Shown one piece after another: positions 18,394 to 27,197 of a stretch of DNA of 64,000 nucleotides. A model generated the notes under the pieces. It searched no databases. It was not told the DNA's origin and was given only the letters and a program-made list of their open reading frames with translations. Position 1 is the first letter of the stretch. Every line of letters starts with the position of its first letter. This DNA is from Nitricoxidireducens sp046726235. GTDB taxonomy: Bacteria > Pseudomonadota > Gammaproteobacteria > Burkholderiales > Rhodocyclaceae. Made by a program: the position numbers and the translations under genes. The DNA is taken from the NCBI GenBank assembly GCA_046726235.1, contig JBKPAD010000010.1, positions 558,001-622,000 of the forward strand, written 5' to 3'.

Positions 18394-19772
18394 ACCGCCA
18401 CCGCTCGATCACCTTCCGGCTGACGCTGCTGTTCGCGACGGTGTCGAGCGCGGTCCTGCTGCTGCTGGGCCTGGTCGTCGACCGGCTGGTCGAGCGGCAC
18501 TTCGAGGAACTCGACCTCGAAATGCTCGACGGCAAGCTCGCCTTCGTCGAGCACATCCTCTACGACGCGCGCGAGCGACGCGACATCGCGATCCTGCCGG
18601 CGCGGCTCGAAGACGCGCTGATCGGCCACCACGGCCTCAACATCGCCGTGCTCACCCCCGCGGGCAAGCGAATCGCCGCCACCGGCGAGCAGGTCTTCCC
18701 CGCTGCGCTGCTCGACCCGAAGACGGCGGAACGCCGCGGGCCGCTGGTCTGGACCGAAGACGGCCGCACCTATCGCGGGATTTCGGCCGGCGCGCGCACG
18801 CGCATCACCGACGCGCCGACGCTGGTCGTCGCGCTGTCGACCGACATCGCGCACCACGAGCACTTCATGCGCTCGTTCCACGTCGCGCTGTGGGCCGTCG
18901 TCGGCGGCGCCGCGTTGCTGACGGGCCTGCTCGGCTGGTTCGCCGCGCGCCGCGGGCTGGCGCCGCTGAGCCGGATGCGCAGCGCAGCCGCCGCCATCAC
19001 CGCCGACCGCCTGCACCAGCGCCTCGAGGCGGCCTCGATTCCGCCCGAACTCGCCGAGGTGGCCGAGACCCTCAACGACATGCTGGCGCGCCTGGAGGCA
19101 TCGTTCCAGCGGCTGTCGGATTTCTCCTCCGACCTCGCGCACGAACTGCGCACGCCCGTGAGCAACCTGCTTACGCAAACGCAGGTGATGCTGTCGAAGG
19201 CGCGCACCGCCGACGAATACCGCGAGGTGCTGGCATCGAACGCCGAGGAATTCGAGCGCCTGTCGCGCATGATCGCCGACATGCTGTTCCTGGCGAAGTC
19301 CGACAACCACCTGATCGTCCCGAATCGCGAGCGCGTCGACCTCGCCGACGAAGTGCGCGGCCTGTTCGAGTTCTACGAGGCGCTCGCCGACGAGAAGGGC
19401 CTGCACCTGGCCTGTTCGGGCAGCGGCGTCGTCTCGGGCGACCGCCTGATGCTGCGCCGCGCGATCAGCAACCTGCTGTCGAACGCCATCCGCCACACCC
19501 CGCCGGACGGCCGCATCGACGTTCGCCTGCGCGACGCCAACCCGTCGCTGGTGACGCTGACGGTGGAGAACACCGGGGAGACCATCCCGGCCGAACACCT
19601 GCCGCGGCTGTTCGACCGCTTCTACCGCGTCGCCGCGGCGCGCCAGCGCGCCGGCGAAGGCGCCGGCCTCGGGCTCGCCATCACGCGCTCCATCGCGCGC
19701 GCGCACGGCGGCGATGCGCTGGTGCGCTCGTCGAGCGGCGTCACGACGTTCGAGCTGCGGCTTCCGGCTTGA
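18390..19772 (+). CDS. cusS: copper-sensing histidine kinase
   Basis: A 460-residue inner-membrane sensor. TM1 (about 12-32) and TM2 (about 165-187) flank a periplasmic sensor region that contains His pairs (GHHGLN, IAHHEHF) which could bind metal. HAMP, HisKA (DLAHELRTPVSN) and HATPase (NLLSNAIRHTP, AGEGAGLGLAI) follow. It belongs to the heavy-metal sensor kinase group (CusS/IrlS). It starts with TTG inside the cusR stop (TTGA), indicating translational coupling. It should phosphorylate CusR when periplasmic Cu(I)/Ag(I) rises. A GC-rich palindrome (AAGCCG/CGGCTT, 19775-19786) follows the stop but lacks a T tract. Confidence 0.93.
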   Translation: MNRHRSITFRLTLLFATVSSAVLLLLGLVVDRLVERHFEELDLEMLDGKLAFVEHILYDARERRDIAILPARLEDALIGHHGLNIAVLTPAGKRIAATGEQVFPAALLDPKTAERRGPLVWTEDGRTYRGISAGARTRITDAPTLVVALSTDIAHHEHFMRSFHVALWAVVGGAALLTGLLGWFAARRGLAPLSRMRSAAAAITADRLHQRLEAASIPPELAEVAETLNDMLARLEASFQRLSDFSSDLAHELRTPVSNLLTQTQVMLSKARTADEYREVLASNAEEFERLSRMIADMLFLAKSDNHLIVPNRERVDLADEVRGLFEFYEALADEKGLHLACSGSGVVSGDRLMLRRAISNLLSNAIRHTPPDGRIDVRLRDANPSLVTLTVENTGETIPAEHLPRLFDRFYRVAAARQRAGEGAGLGLAITRSIARAHGGDALVRSSSGVTTFELRLPA

Positions 19773-19833
19773 AGAAGCCGCGGCTTATGCCGCACCGCTA
19801 GAATACGGCTCCATCGAAAGTCAGGGAGCATCG

Positions 19834-21342
19834 GTGTCTGGCCTGAAGAATTTCTGTGCGCTGGCTCTGCTTTTCCTGTGTGCGACCGCTTTCGCCGCAG
19901 AGAAGGACCGGAATCTGGCGGTCGCCAGGACCGATGGCGCGCAACGCATCGCGCTGGTCATCGGCAATGGCGCTTACCCGGGCGTCGCGGCGCTCAAGAA
20001 TCCCGTCAACGATGCGCTCGACATCGCCGGCAAGCTGAAGACGCTCGGCTTCAAGGTGACGCTCAAGACGAACGCCTCCCTGAAGGACATGCTGCGCACG
20101 CTGACGGCCTTCGGCGACAGCATTCAGCGGGGCAGCGAAGTGGTGTTCTATTACGCCGGCCACGGCATGCAGGTTCGCGGCAGGAATTACCTGATCCCCG
20201 TCGACGCGGACATTCGCACGGAGAGCTCGGTCAGCAGCGAATCCGTCGATGTCGACCAACTACTCGACAAGCTCGCCGCGGCCCGGCTTTCGCTCGTCGT
20301 CCTCGACGCCTGCCGCAACAATCCGTTCGAGCAGCGCTTCCGCGGCGGCGGGCAGGGGCTGGCGTCGATCAACGCACCTACCGGAACCCTGATCGCGTAT
20401 TCGACGGCGCCGGGCAAGGTCGCATCCGATGGCGCGGGGAGGAACGGCCTCTATACGCAGGAACTGCTGGCCGCCATGAACGAGCCCGGCATCAAGGTCG
20501 AAGACGTCTTCAAGCGCGTTCGCGCCAATGTGGTCCGCAAGAGCGGCGAGGCGCAGGTGCCCTGGGAGTCCTCGTCGCTGACCGGCGACTTCTATTTCCG
20601 CCCCGGCGATGCGCAAGGCGTCGCGATGCCGGGCGTGACGCCGGAAAACGCTTCGCCTGAAGTCGTGTTCTGGAGCAGCGCCGAGCGCGGCAATTCGGTC
20701 GGCGATTACGAGGCCTACCTGAAGCGGTTTCCCAACGGTGCCTTCGAAGACCTGGCGAAGACCCGGATCGCCATGCTGAAGCAGTTGCAATCGCCGGCCG
20801 AGGTTTCCGGCGACAGGACGCTGGAAGCGCCGCCTCGGCTTCACGTCGGGGACAACTGGCGGTACAACCGCTATTCGCAGATCGTCGAACAAGCCAGCGA
20901 CGAGGGCTCCGTCCTGAAGCTCACAATGGGCGCAACGACCAGCACGACGCGGACCAACCGCGAAGGCAACCCGGTCAGCACGGACACGGTAACGAGCGTC
21001 GGCACCGTCACCGCGACTTACTCGCCTTACATGCCTGTGCTGAGATTCCCGCTGAAGCCGGGCAAGACCTGGCGCGAGTCGTACCGGATGACGACCTCGT
21101 TCATCTTCGACAACAGCATCGATTCGGAATACGAAGCCAAGGTGGTTGGCTGGGAGACCGTCAAGGTGCCAGCCGGCACCTTCGAGGCACTCCGCATCGA
21201 CTGGCGGGTCCACTCCAGGATCGGCCAGGACGGCAGCCACTGGTACGCGCCCGAGGTGAAGGCCTTGGTGAAGTCCGTGACGCGTGTGCGCGGAGAGTCC
21301 ACGTCCGCCGAGCTGGACTCCTACAGCGTCCGGCCCGACTGA
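19834..21342 (+). CDS. secreted caspase-like (peptidase C14) protein
   Basis: A 502-residue protein with a signal peptide (1-22, ending AFAA). The caspase/metacaspase domain (36-270) has the catalytic dyad His110 (VFYYAGHGMQ) and Cys160 (VVLDACRNNPF) plus the N-terminal RIALVIGNGAYP strand. A C-terminal beta-rich region (about 350-500; HVGDNWRYNRYSQIVEQ, PLKPGKTWRESY, VPAGTFEALRIDW) resembles DUF3108/TapB-like domains. It acts in the periplasm. The GTG start at 19834 has AGGGAG 5 nt upstream; the open frame further upstream overlaps cusS. TAGAAT (19799-19804) is a possible -10. It starts the caspase/CHASE2/CHAT island. Substrate unknown. Confidence 0.88.
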   Translation: MSGLKNFCALALLFLCATAFAAEKDRNLAVARTDGAQRIALVIGNGAYPGVAALKNPVNDALDIAGKLKTLGFKVTLKTNASLKDMLRTLTAFGDSIQRGSEVVFYYAGHGMQVRGRNYLIPVDADIRTESSVSSESVDVDQLLDKLAAARLSLVVLDACRNNPFEQRFRGGGQGLASINAPTGTLIAYSTAPGKVASDGAGRNGLYTQELLAAMNEPGIKVEDVFKRVRANVVRKSGEAQVPWESSSLTGDFYFRPGDAQGVAMPGVTPENASPEVVFWSSAERGNSVGDYEAYLKRFPNGAFEDLAKTRIAMLKQLQSPAEVSGDRTLEAPPRLHVGDNWRYNRYSQIVEQASDEGSVLKLTMGATTSTTRTNREGNPVSTDTVTSVGTVTATYSPYMPVLRFPLKPGKTWRESYRMTTSFIFDNSIDSEYEAKVVGWETVKVPAGTFEALRIDWRVHSRIGQDGSHWYAPEVKALVKSVTRVRGESTSAELDSYSVRPD

Positions 21343-21361
21343 CGACGCTTCAGCAGCAGCC

Positions 21362-22216
21362 TTAGATGGCGCCGCGGTGCGCGAGTCGCAGCGCCTGAGA
21401 GATCACCGGATAAGTGCCAGGCGGCGTTTCCTGGACGAAGGCGGAACCGTAGGCGTCGTCCTTGCGGTTGGCGACGGCGGTCGACGCCGCGCCGCCGAAG
21501 GCACGCGGATCACGGATCGTGACCACGAGCTGCTCGTCGCCGGTGGTGCCGGTGAACTCGAAGAAGGCGTCCTCGCGCATCGGCACGAAGACCTCGAGCC
21601 CGCGCTTGACCGAAACGACGGTGGCCGGATCGGGCGGGAATATCTGCTTGCGCTGGCCGCGCGGGTTCACGTTCTCGATGACCAGCATGCCGTCGAAGGT
21701 CGGCAACACCTTCAGCCTGAAGCGCTCGCCGGTGGAGAACCCCGCGCTCAGCGGCTTGAGGCCCGTCACCTTACCGGCGCGGTCGAAGCCGACGAGGGCG
21801 ACATGCACGCCCTGGTAGTTCTCGCGGCCGTTGTCGACGCGGATCGGCGCGTTCGGCTCGCCCGCGACGGCATTCTCCGGCGCGCCGGCGCCCTTGGCGC
21901 CGAACGGCGAATTCGAGGCCAGCGGCACGATCACGGCCTCGACGGAATTGAGCAGTATCTTGCGCAGCACCGGCGAGGATTCGAGATCCTTCGACAACTT
22001 GTTCGACAGCCATTCGCTGAATGCCGTCATCGCCATCTTGAAGGCGATGTTGAGCAGCAGCCCCCAGATGAACTTCGGCTCGTAGTCGTCGGCGGACGCA
22101 CCGTCGGCCGCCTTCGCCGGCGCCGGGGCATCGGCGGCGCGAACCAGCGGCGCGAACGCGAACAGCGCGATCGCGCTCCAGGCAGCGGCACGGCGTTTGG
22201 CGCTCGTCATGTTCAT
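21362..22216 (-). CDS. secreted protein with DUF4384-like domain
   Basis: A 284-residue protein with a signal peptide (1-27, ending VRA), a possible amphipathic or membrane-associated region (FIWGLLLNIAFKMAMTAFSEWLSNKLSK, about 48-75), and a C-terminal beta-domain (about 150-260; STGERFRLKVLPTFDGMLVIENVNPRG ... VFVPMREDAFFEFTGTTGDEQLVV). The last resembles DUF4384, also seen at the C-terminus of the caspase at 24485. It starts in an ATGA overlap with the upstream gene, so the two form a coupled pair. It is convergent with the first caspase gene. Probably part of the same envelope system; function unknown. Confidence 0.72.
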   Translation of the reverse strand: MNMTSAKRRAAAWSAIALFAFAPLVRAADAPAPAKAADGASADDYEPKFIWGLLLNIAFKMAMTAFSEWLSNKLSKDLESSPVLRKILLNSVEAVIVPLASNSPFGAKGAGAPENAVAGEPNAPIRVDNGRENYQGVHVALVGFDRAGKVTGLKPLSAGFSTGERFRLKVLPTFDGMLVIENVNPRGQRKQIFPPDPATVVSVKRGLEVFVPMREDAFFEFTGTTGDEQLVVTIRDPRAFGGAASTAVANRKDDAYGSAFVQETPPGTYPVISQALRLAHRGAI

Positions 22217-22722
22217 TGCACCGTGAAGCGCACTTCGCGCTCGGCGGTGCGCTGCGCGCTGTCCTCGATCGTGAGGAACAGGCGATGGCTGCCCGACGGC
22301 AACTCGGCGCGCTCGACGTGGATGCCCTCCTTCGTCACCTTCGTCGCCTTGAGAAGACGATCGGTGACGTCGATGCGAAAGGCGCCGTAGCGCGCTTTGA
22401 ACGACGTCGGCAGAATCTCGGCGCCCCCGGCAGCCTGGAACTTGACCACGATGGCCATCGGCGACTGCAGCGCCGCGGCGAGATCGGGGCTGACGATGTC
22501 GATGCGCGGGCCGAGCGGATCGATCGAGCGCGCGACGAACGGCGTCGGCGGATGCACCTCGTCGTAAGCGGCGCTTGCCTGCGCCTCGGTCGGCGTGACC
22601 AGATTGAATGCAGCGGCAAGTGACGGTAGCATCAGCGCGCAAGCCGCCAGTCCCGCGACGATCGTCCCGCGGGCCGCGATCCCGCCGGCCGCAACGCACT
22701 TGTCGCCACGCAATTCGCTCAT
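22213..22722 (-). CDS. secreted hypothetical protein, possible Ig-like fold
   Basis: A 169-residue protein with an N-terminal signal sequence (hydrophobic 20-38, ending AAA-FN). The mature part (SIDPLGPRIDIVSPD ... LPTSFKARYGAFRIDVTDRLL ... AELPSGSHRLFLTIEDSAQRTAEREVRFTV) has the alternating strand pattern and closing strand of an Ig-like or bacterial surface beta-sandwich. I recognise no named family. AGGGAGGATGAC precedes the ATG, a strong ribosome-binding site. It overlaps the DUF4384-like gene by 4 nt and diverges from the CHASE2 gene, sharing a 77-bp promoter region with it. Confidence 0.65.
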   Translation of the reverse strand: MSELRGDKCVAAGGIAARGTIVAGLAACALMLPSLAAAFNLVTPTEAQASAAYDEVHPPTPFVARSIDPLGPRIDIVSPDLAAALQSPMAIVVKFQAAGGAEILPTSFKARYGAFRIDVTDRLLKATKVTKEGIHVERAELPSGSHRLFLTIEDSAQRTAEREVRFTVQ

Positions 22723-22799
22723 GTCATCCTCCCTGATGAAGCCGGTTCAATTATGTCCATAAACGCCCGGCATTTCCATCGGAGATCAGGAGGCGGCGG

Positions 22800-24488
22800 G
22801 TGAGTGTCGCCAACGAATCCGCCGGCCGCATCGAGCGCTTCCGGCTGCGCTACGCCCGGCTGCTGGCGCGGGTGCCGCATCAGACCTGGTTCCTGCTGCT
22901 CGGCGCGGCGATCGCGCTGCTCGCGGTGACGACGATCCTCACCGGCCGCTGGAACGCCTTCGAGCGCAAGAGCTTCGACCTCTACATGCAGGCCCGGCTG
23001 CAGGCGCCGGCGCCGCATCCCGACATCGTGCTGGTCGACATCGACGAGCACAGCCTCGCCGCCATGGCGTCCGACTACGGCCGCTGGCCGTGGCCGCGCC
23101 GCGTGCTCGGCGAGTTCATCGAGGCCGTCGAGGCGCAGGGTCCGAAGGCGATCGTCCTCGACATCCTGTTCGCCGATCCCGACCTGCACAATCCCGACAG
23201 CGAGGCCGCGTTCGACGCGGCGGTGCGCCGCACGCCCAGCGTCTTCTACAGCGCCGTGCGCCTGCCGGCCGAGTACGACGCCGCCAGCGGACTCGCCGTC
23301 GACCGCGTACCCGGCGCCGTTCCGCCGCCGTCGCCGGGAGCCTCGCAAGAGATTCCGCACATCGCGATGATCCTGCCCTACCTCGACAGCGTGCTCGAGA
23401 GCGGCCGCATCGGCACCACCAACCTGTTGCCCGACCGCGACGGCGTCGCCCGCGAAGCCCTGCTCCACCACGCCATCGACGGCTGGCGTGTGCCCTCGCT
23501 GCCGGCGACGCTGGCCTCCCGCCTCGGCGCGGCGCTGCCGCCGGGCGACCGCATCCTGCTCAACTGGCGCGGGCCGGCCGGCACTTATCGGCACGTCAGC
23601 TTCTCCGACGTCTATCTCGACACGCTGCGGCAGGCGCGCACGCGTCCGGCCAATGAGTTCCGCGGCAAGATCGTCTTCGTCGGCTCCTCGTCGGCCGGGC
23701 TCTTCGACCTGCGCCCGACGCCGGTTTCGCGCGTGCATCCCGGCACCGAGATCCTCGCCACGGCGCTCGACAACCTGCTGCGCGACGACCACGTGCGGCG
23801 CGCGCCCGAATGGCTGGTGGCACTGCTGACGGCCTGCATTGTCATGGCGCTGGCGGCAGTGTTCGCCTTCCACCACTACCACCGCTTCCCCGACCGCGCC
23901 TTCTTCTTCGTCCAGCTCGGCGTCGCCACCATCTCGTTCGGCGCGCTGCACGTGATGCCGGTCTACATCGACGCCTCGGCGCCGATCACCTTCGCCACCA
24001 CCTTCTTCGGCCTGGCGCGGCTCTCGATGCAATCGCGCGACCGCGGCCGTGCCGCCCTGCTGCGCGACAAGCTCGCCGCCAGCGACCTCGACGCGCATAT
24101 CGTCTGGCTGCGCTGCCCGCTGCCTAAGCGCCAGGCTGCCATCTTCGAACGCCTGCTGGCGCGCGCAGCGCGGCGCTCGCGCATGCCGGTCGCGCAATTG
24201 CGCGCGCCTGCAGACGATCTTGGCGTCCTCGAGCGCGCCTTCACCGGCGAGTCGGGCCTCGCCTGGCTGGTGCCGGCGGGAGCCGACGACGAGCGGGCGC
24301 GTGCCGAAATCCGCGAGCTGACGGCAGGCCTCGAAGCCTGGGCCGCCGCCAACGATGCGCGGCTTGATTGCGCGACGGCATTCGCTACCATTCCATCCAG
24401 CGCGACCGAGCAGCCGTCGGACCTCCGGCAGACGTTCGCCAGCCTGCTCCTCCACCCCGCCGACGCCCGGCAGGAGATACAACCATGA
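22800..24488 (+). CDS. CHASE2-domain membrane protein without enzymatic output
   Basis: A 562-residue protein. TM1 (about 30-48) is followed by a CHASE2 extracytoplasmic sensor domain (about 55-335; HPDIVLVDIDEHSLAAM, GRWPWPRRVLGEFI, KAIVLDILFADPD, FRGKIVFVGSSSAGLFDLRPTP, HPGTEILATALDNLL). Three TM helices (about 340-410) and a cytoplasmic tail follow; the tail matches nothing I know and carries no cyclase, kinase or GGDEF motif. CHASE2 normally feeds such outputs. It starts with GTG after AGGAGG and overlaps the second caspase gene (ATGA), suggesting that it senses for, or anchors, that protein. Confidence 0.87.
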   Translation: MSVANESAGRIERFRLRYARLLARVPHQTWFLLLGAAIALLAVTTILTGRWNAFERKSFDLYMQARLQAPAPHPDIVLVDIDEHSLAAMASDYGRWPWPRRVLGEFIEAVEAQGPKAIVLDILFADPDLHNPDSEAAFDAAVRRTPSVFYSAVRLPAEYDAASGLAVDRVPGAVPPPSPGASQEIPHIAMILPYLDSVLESGRIGTTNLLPDRDGVAREALLHHAIDGWRVPSLPATLASRLGAALPPGDRILLNWRGPAGTYRHVSFSDVYLDTLRQARTRPANEFRGKIVFVGSSSAGLFDLRPTPVSRVHPGTEILATALDNLLRDDHVRRAPEWLVALLTACIVMALAAVFAFHHYHRFPDRAFFFVQLGVATISFGALHVMPVYIDASAPITFATTFFGLARLSMQSRDRGRAALLRDKLAASDLDAHIVWLRCPLPKRQAAIFERLLARAARRSRMPVAQLRAPADDLGVLERAFTGESGLAWLVPAGADDERARAEIRELTAGLEAWAAANDARLDCATAFATIPSSATEQPSDLRQTFASLLLHPADARQEIQP

Positions 24489-26470
24489 CAACACGCACCA
24501 GGCTGAGCCTGACACTCTGCCTCGCCGCCGCGCTCGCCTTGGCCGGCCAGGCGTTCGCCGAACCGGCAACGCTGCTGAAGCAGGACCGGCTGCGCGCTGA
24601 ACCGTTTCTCGAGGCTGCGGCGACCACAGCCGTGCCGGCGCGTGCCCGCGTCGAAATCATCGAGACGCGCGGCGCATGGGTCCGCATCCGCAGCAAGCAC
24701 GGCGAAGGCTGGCTGCGCGCGACCGCCGTCAGCCGCGACGCGACCGCGGCGCCGGCCGTCGCCGCCCTCGCCGCCGCGAGCGGCCGCCAGGACGTCACCG
24801 TGCCGACGGCGACCCTCGGCATCCGCAGCGCGCCGGGCGCGGGCACCGCGCACGCCCTCATCATTTCGATCAGCCGCTACCAGGCCGGCATACCGCCGCT
24901 GCCCGGCGTCAAGCACGACGCCGGCAAGGCGACGACGATCGCGCAGTCCATGGGCGTGCAGCCGGAGAACATCGAGTACCTGAAGGACGAGCAGGTCACC
25001 GTCGCCGGCATCGACGCGACGCTGAACCGCCTCTTCGACCGCATCGCGCCCGGCGACCAGGTCTTCGTCTACTACTCCGGCCACGGCGGCCGCAGCGTGC
25101 TCGCCGATCCGGAACCGCGTTGCGCCGAGAGCCTGGTCTCCGTCAATGGCGATCCCTATCTCGACACGCGGCTCGAGCGGCAGCTGAAGCGGCTGTCGGA
25201 GAAGGCCGGCAAGATCATCGCCTTCATCGACGCCTGCCACTCCGGCGGCGTGACGACGCGGGCGATCGGCCAGTCGGAGTTCCGCTCGAAGTCGTGGAGC
25301 AAGGGCGACGCGCAGGCGTGCGTGAAGCCGGTGAACGTGCTGACGCGCGGATTGAGCGGCGCCAGGCCCGGCAGCGGCGCCGGCAACTTCGTCTACATCG
25401 CGGCGGCGCGCGACAACGAAATCGCGCTCGACTCCGAGACGCGCGGCGGCCTGGCGACCTCGGCCTGGGGCGAATGCATCGCCGGCGCGGCGGCCGACAG
25501 CGACGGCAGCGGCGGCCTGTCGGCGCGCGAGGTGCTCGACTGCGCCCAGGTCAGGATCGACGACGCGGTGCGCAATTCGACCAGCGTGCTGCCGCATCAC
25601 GTCACGATCACCGGCAATGCCGACGCCGTGCTGGCGTTCCCGAAGTCGACGCCGGCACCGATGCCCGAGCCGGCGCAAGTAGCCGCGACCGAACCGCCCG
25701 TGCCGGCGGCGGCCGCCGCACTTCCGACTGCTCCCGCGCCTGCCCCAATCGCGGCTCCTCCCGCCTCCCCTGCGCCTGCCCCCGTCGCCGCAGCTCCCGC
25801 GCCCATCCCAGTCGCTGTGCCGGTTGCCGCAGCAGCCAGCGTCCCGCCGCCGGCCGCGGCGGTCGTCCCCGCAGCGCTCGTCACCGCCCCGGCTTCGCCA
25901 CCGCAACCCGTGGCGGCGCCCGTCGCCCTCGGTGCGGCGGCAACGCTCAACGATCTCTTCAGCAACCGCGACGACCGGCGGCGCGTCGACGTCGCCGTCA
26001 ACAAGCCGAAGCTGACCATCGGACGCGACAAGCTGTCGATGGCGATCACGACGACGCATCCGGGCCTGCTCTATGTGCTCATGGCCGGCTCCGACGGCAA
26101 GACCTTCGACGTCCTGTTCCCGAACCAGCTCGATCGCGACAACTCGATTTCCGCCAACACGGCGGTCACGCTGCCGCGCTCCGGCTGGGATCTCGTCGCG
26201 CAAGGCCCGGCGGGCCGCGACCGCCTGCTGGTCATCGTCTCCGATGCGCCGCGCGACCTCAAGGCGCTGCCGCTGCAGCCGGCCGGCCCGTTCTCGATCG
26301 TCGACGCCTCGCCGACGACGGCCAAGGACATCCAGCTCGTCTTCGGCGGCACGAGTTCAGCCGCCGCGGCGGAATGCAAGGAAGAACCCGCGAAACGTAC
26401 GCTCGCCGTGGTGCGGCGTTGCTCTGCCGCCTACGGCGCCGCGCTGGTCGACGTCGAGGAAATCCCGTAA
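24485..26470 (+). CDS. secreted caspase-like protein with SH3, EF-hand loop and DUF4384
   Basis: A 661-residue periplasmic protein with a signal peptide (1-25). A bacterial SH3-like domain (about 45-85, RVEIIETRGAWVRIRSKHGEGWLRA) precedes the caspase domain (122-385), which has His200 (VFVYYSGHGG) and Cys251 (IAFIDACHSGG). Inside its last third is a canonical 12-residue EF-hand loop, D338-S-D-G-S-G-G-L-S-A-R-E349. A Pro/Ala-rich linker (388-500) leads to a DUF4384-like domain (about 515-610, LLYVLMAGSDGKTFDVLFPNQ). DUF4384 domains often follow caspase or kinase domains. It is coupled to the CHASE2 gene. Calcium control is an inference from the EF loop. Confidence 0.88.
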   Translation: MTTRTRLSLTLCLAAALALAGQAFAEPATLLKQDRLRAEPFLEAAATTAVPARARVEIIETRGAWVRIRSKHGEGWLRATAVSRDATAAPAVAALAAASGRQDVTVPTATLGIRSAPGAGTAHALIISISRYQAGIPPLPGVKHDAGKATTIAQSMGVQPENIEYLKDEQVTVAGIDATLNRLFDRIAPGDQVFVYYSGHGGRSVLADPEPRCAESLVSVNGDPYLDTRLERQLKRLSEKAGKIIAFIDACHSGGVTTRAIGQSEFRSKSWSKGDAQACVKPVNVLTRGLSGARPGSGAGNFVYIAAARDNEIALDSETRGGLATSAWGECIAGAAADSDGSGGLSAREVLDCAQVRIDDAVRNSTSVLPHHVTITGNADAVLAFPKSTPAPMPEPAQVAATEPPVPAAAAALPTAPAPAPIAAPPASPAPAPVAAAPAPIPVAVPVAAAASVPPPAAAVVPAALVTAPASPPQPVAAPVALGAAATLNDLFSNRDDRRRVDVAVNKPKLTIGRDKLSMAITTTHPGLLYVLMAGSDGKTFDVLFPNQLDRDNSISANTAVTLPRSGWDLVAQGPAGRDRLLVIVSDAPRDLKALPLQPAGPFSIVDASPTTAKDIQLVFGGTSSAAAAECKEEPAKRTLAVVRRCSAAYGAALVDVEEIP

Positions 26471-26519
26471 GGCGCGACGTCCCGGCGATGCGGCCCGAAC
26501 TTACGGGCGTTTCAGGGCG

Positions 26520-27197
26520 TCACGGGAAGCAATGGGGCGCCTCGGCGATGCCCGACGGCATGCCGCCCTGCTCGAGCAGGCTGCCCAGCGCGACGGCGGC
26601 CTCCGCCGACGCCGTCTGTGACATCAACTCGTGGACGGCGTCGTACCAGACGCCCGCCTCGGCGAGCATGCGCGCACGCTCGTCCAGCGCGGCACGGTGC
26701 AGGCGATCTGCAAAGCCAGGGATCGCATCGCCGAGACGCAGCCAGCCGCTGATCGGCGGCGCCCGCCCCTGCTCGTCCGCGGATACCACCTGCCATCGGT
26801 AATCGACCTCGGCCCGGATCGCAATGCCGAGATCCCCGAGCCTGACGCGATGCAAGCCGGTGCAGGGGCCGGCGGGCAGCACACGCTCGATCACCGCCGA
26901 CGAACCGTCCATCGGCGTGAGCCGGAACAGCATGGCTGCGCCGGGCACCTCGGCGGCATTCCAATAGAGAGTCGGCTCGGTGCGCAGGCTCAAGCCGACA
27001 TGGTCGGGTGCCACATAAGTGACGGCCGGGGCCGCGCGCACGAGGCTGCGCGTGGCGCCGCCGATGCGCACCGCCGGAGCGCCCCGCAGCGGCGGGCGAT
27101 ACTGGATGGCGCCCGCCGGGCCGGACGGCGCCGGATCGGCGGCGACGGCGCCCGTCGCGGCGAGCGCGAGGGAGAAGAGGATTCCGAGGGCTTTCAT
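26520..27197 (-). CDS. secreted DUF928-like protein
   Basis: A 225-residue protein with a signal peptide (1-19, ending AVA). The mature domain has GLSLRTEPTLYWNAAEVPG, VDYRWQVVSADEQGRAPPISGWLRL and a C-terminal helical part (AEAGVWYDAVHELMSQ). This order matches DUF928, a family known mainly from cyanobacteria and proteobacteria and often encoded beside CHASE2 and CHAT or caspase genes. Its ATG overlaps the stop of the CHASE2 cyclase gene (ATGA), so the two are translated together. Possibly a ligand-binding partner for the CHASE2 sensor (inference). Confidence 0.75.
   Translation of the reverse strand: MKALGILFSLALAATGAVAADPAPSGPAGAIQYRPPLRGAPAVRIGGATRSLVRAAPAVTYVAPDHVGLSLRTEPTLYWNAAEVPGAAMLFRLTPMDGSSAVIERVLPAGPCTGLHRVRLGDLGIAIRAEVDYRWQVVSADEQGRAPPISGWLRLGDAIPGFADRLHRAALDERARMLAEAGVWYDAVHELMSQTASAEAAVALGSLLEQGGMPSGIAEAPHCFP

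Noticed and set aside
19775..19786. Terminator after cusS
   Set aside because: AAGCCG/CGGCTT is a 12-bp palindrome with no loop and no T tract; not enough to call.
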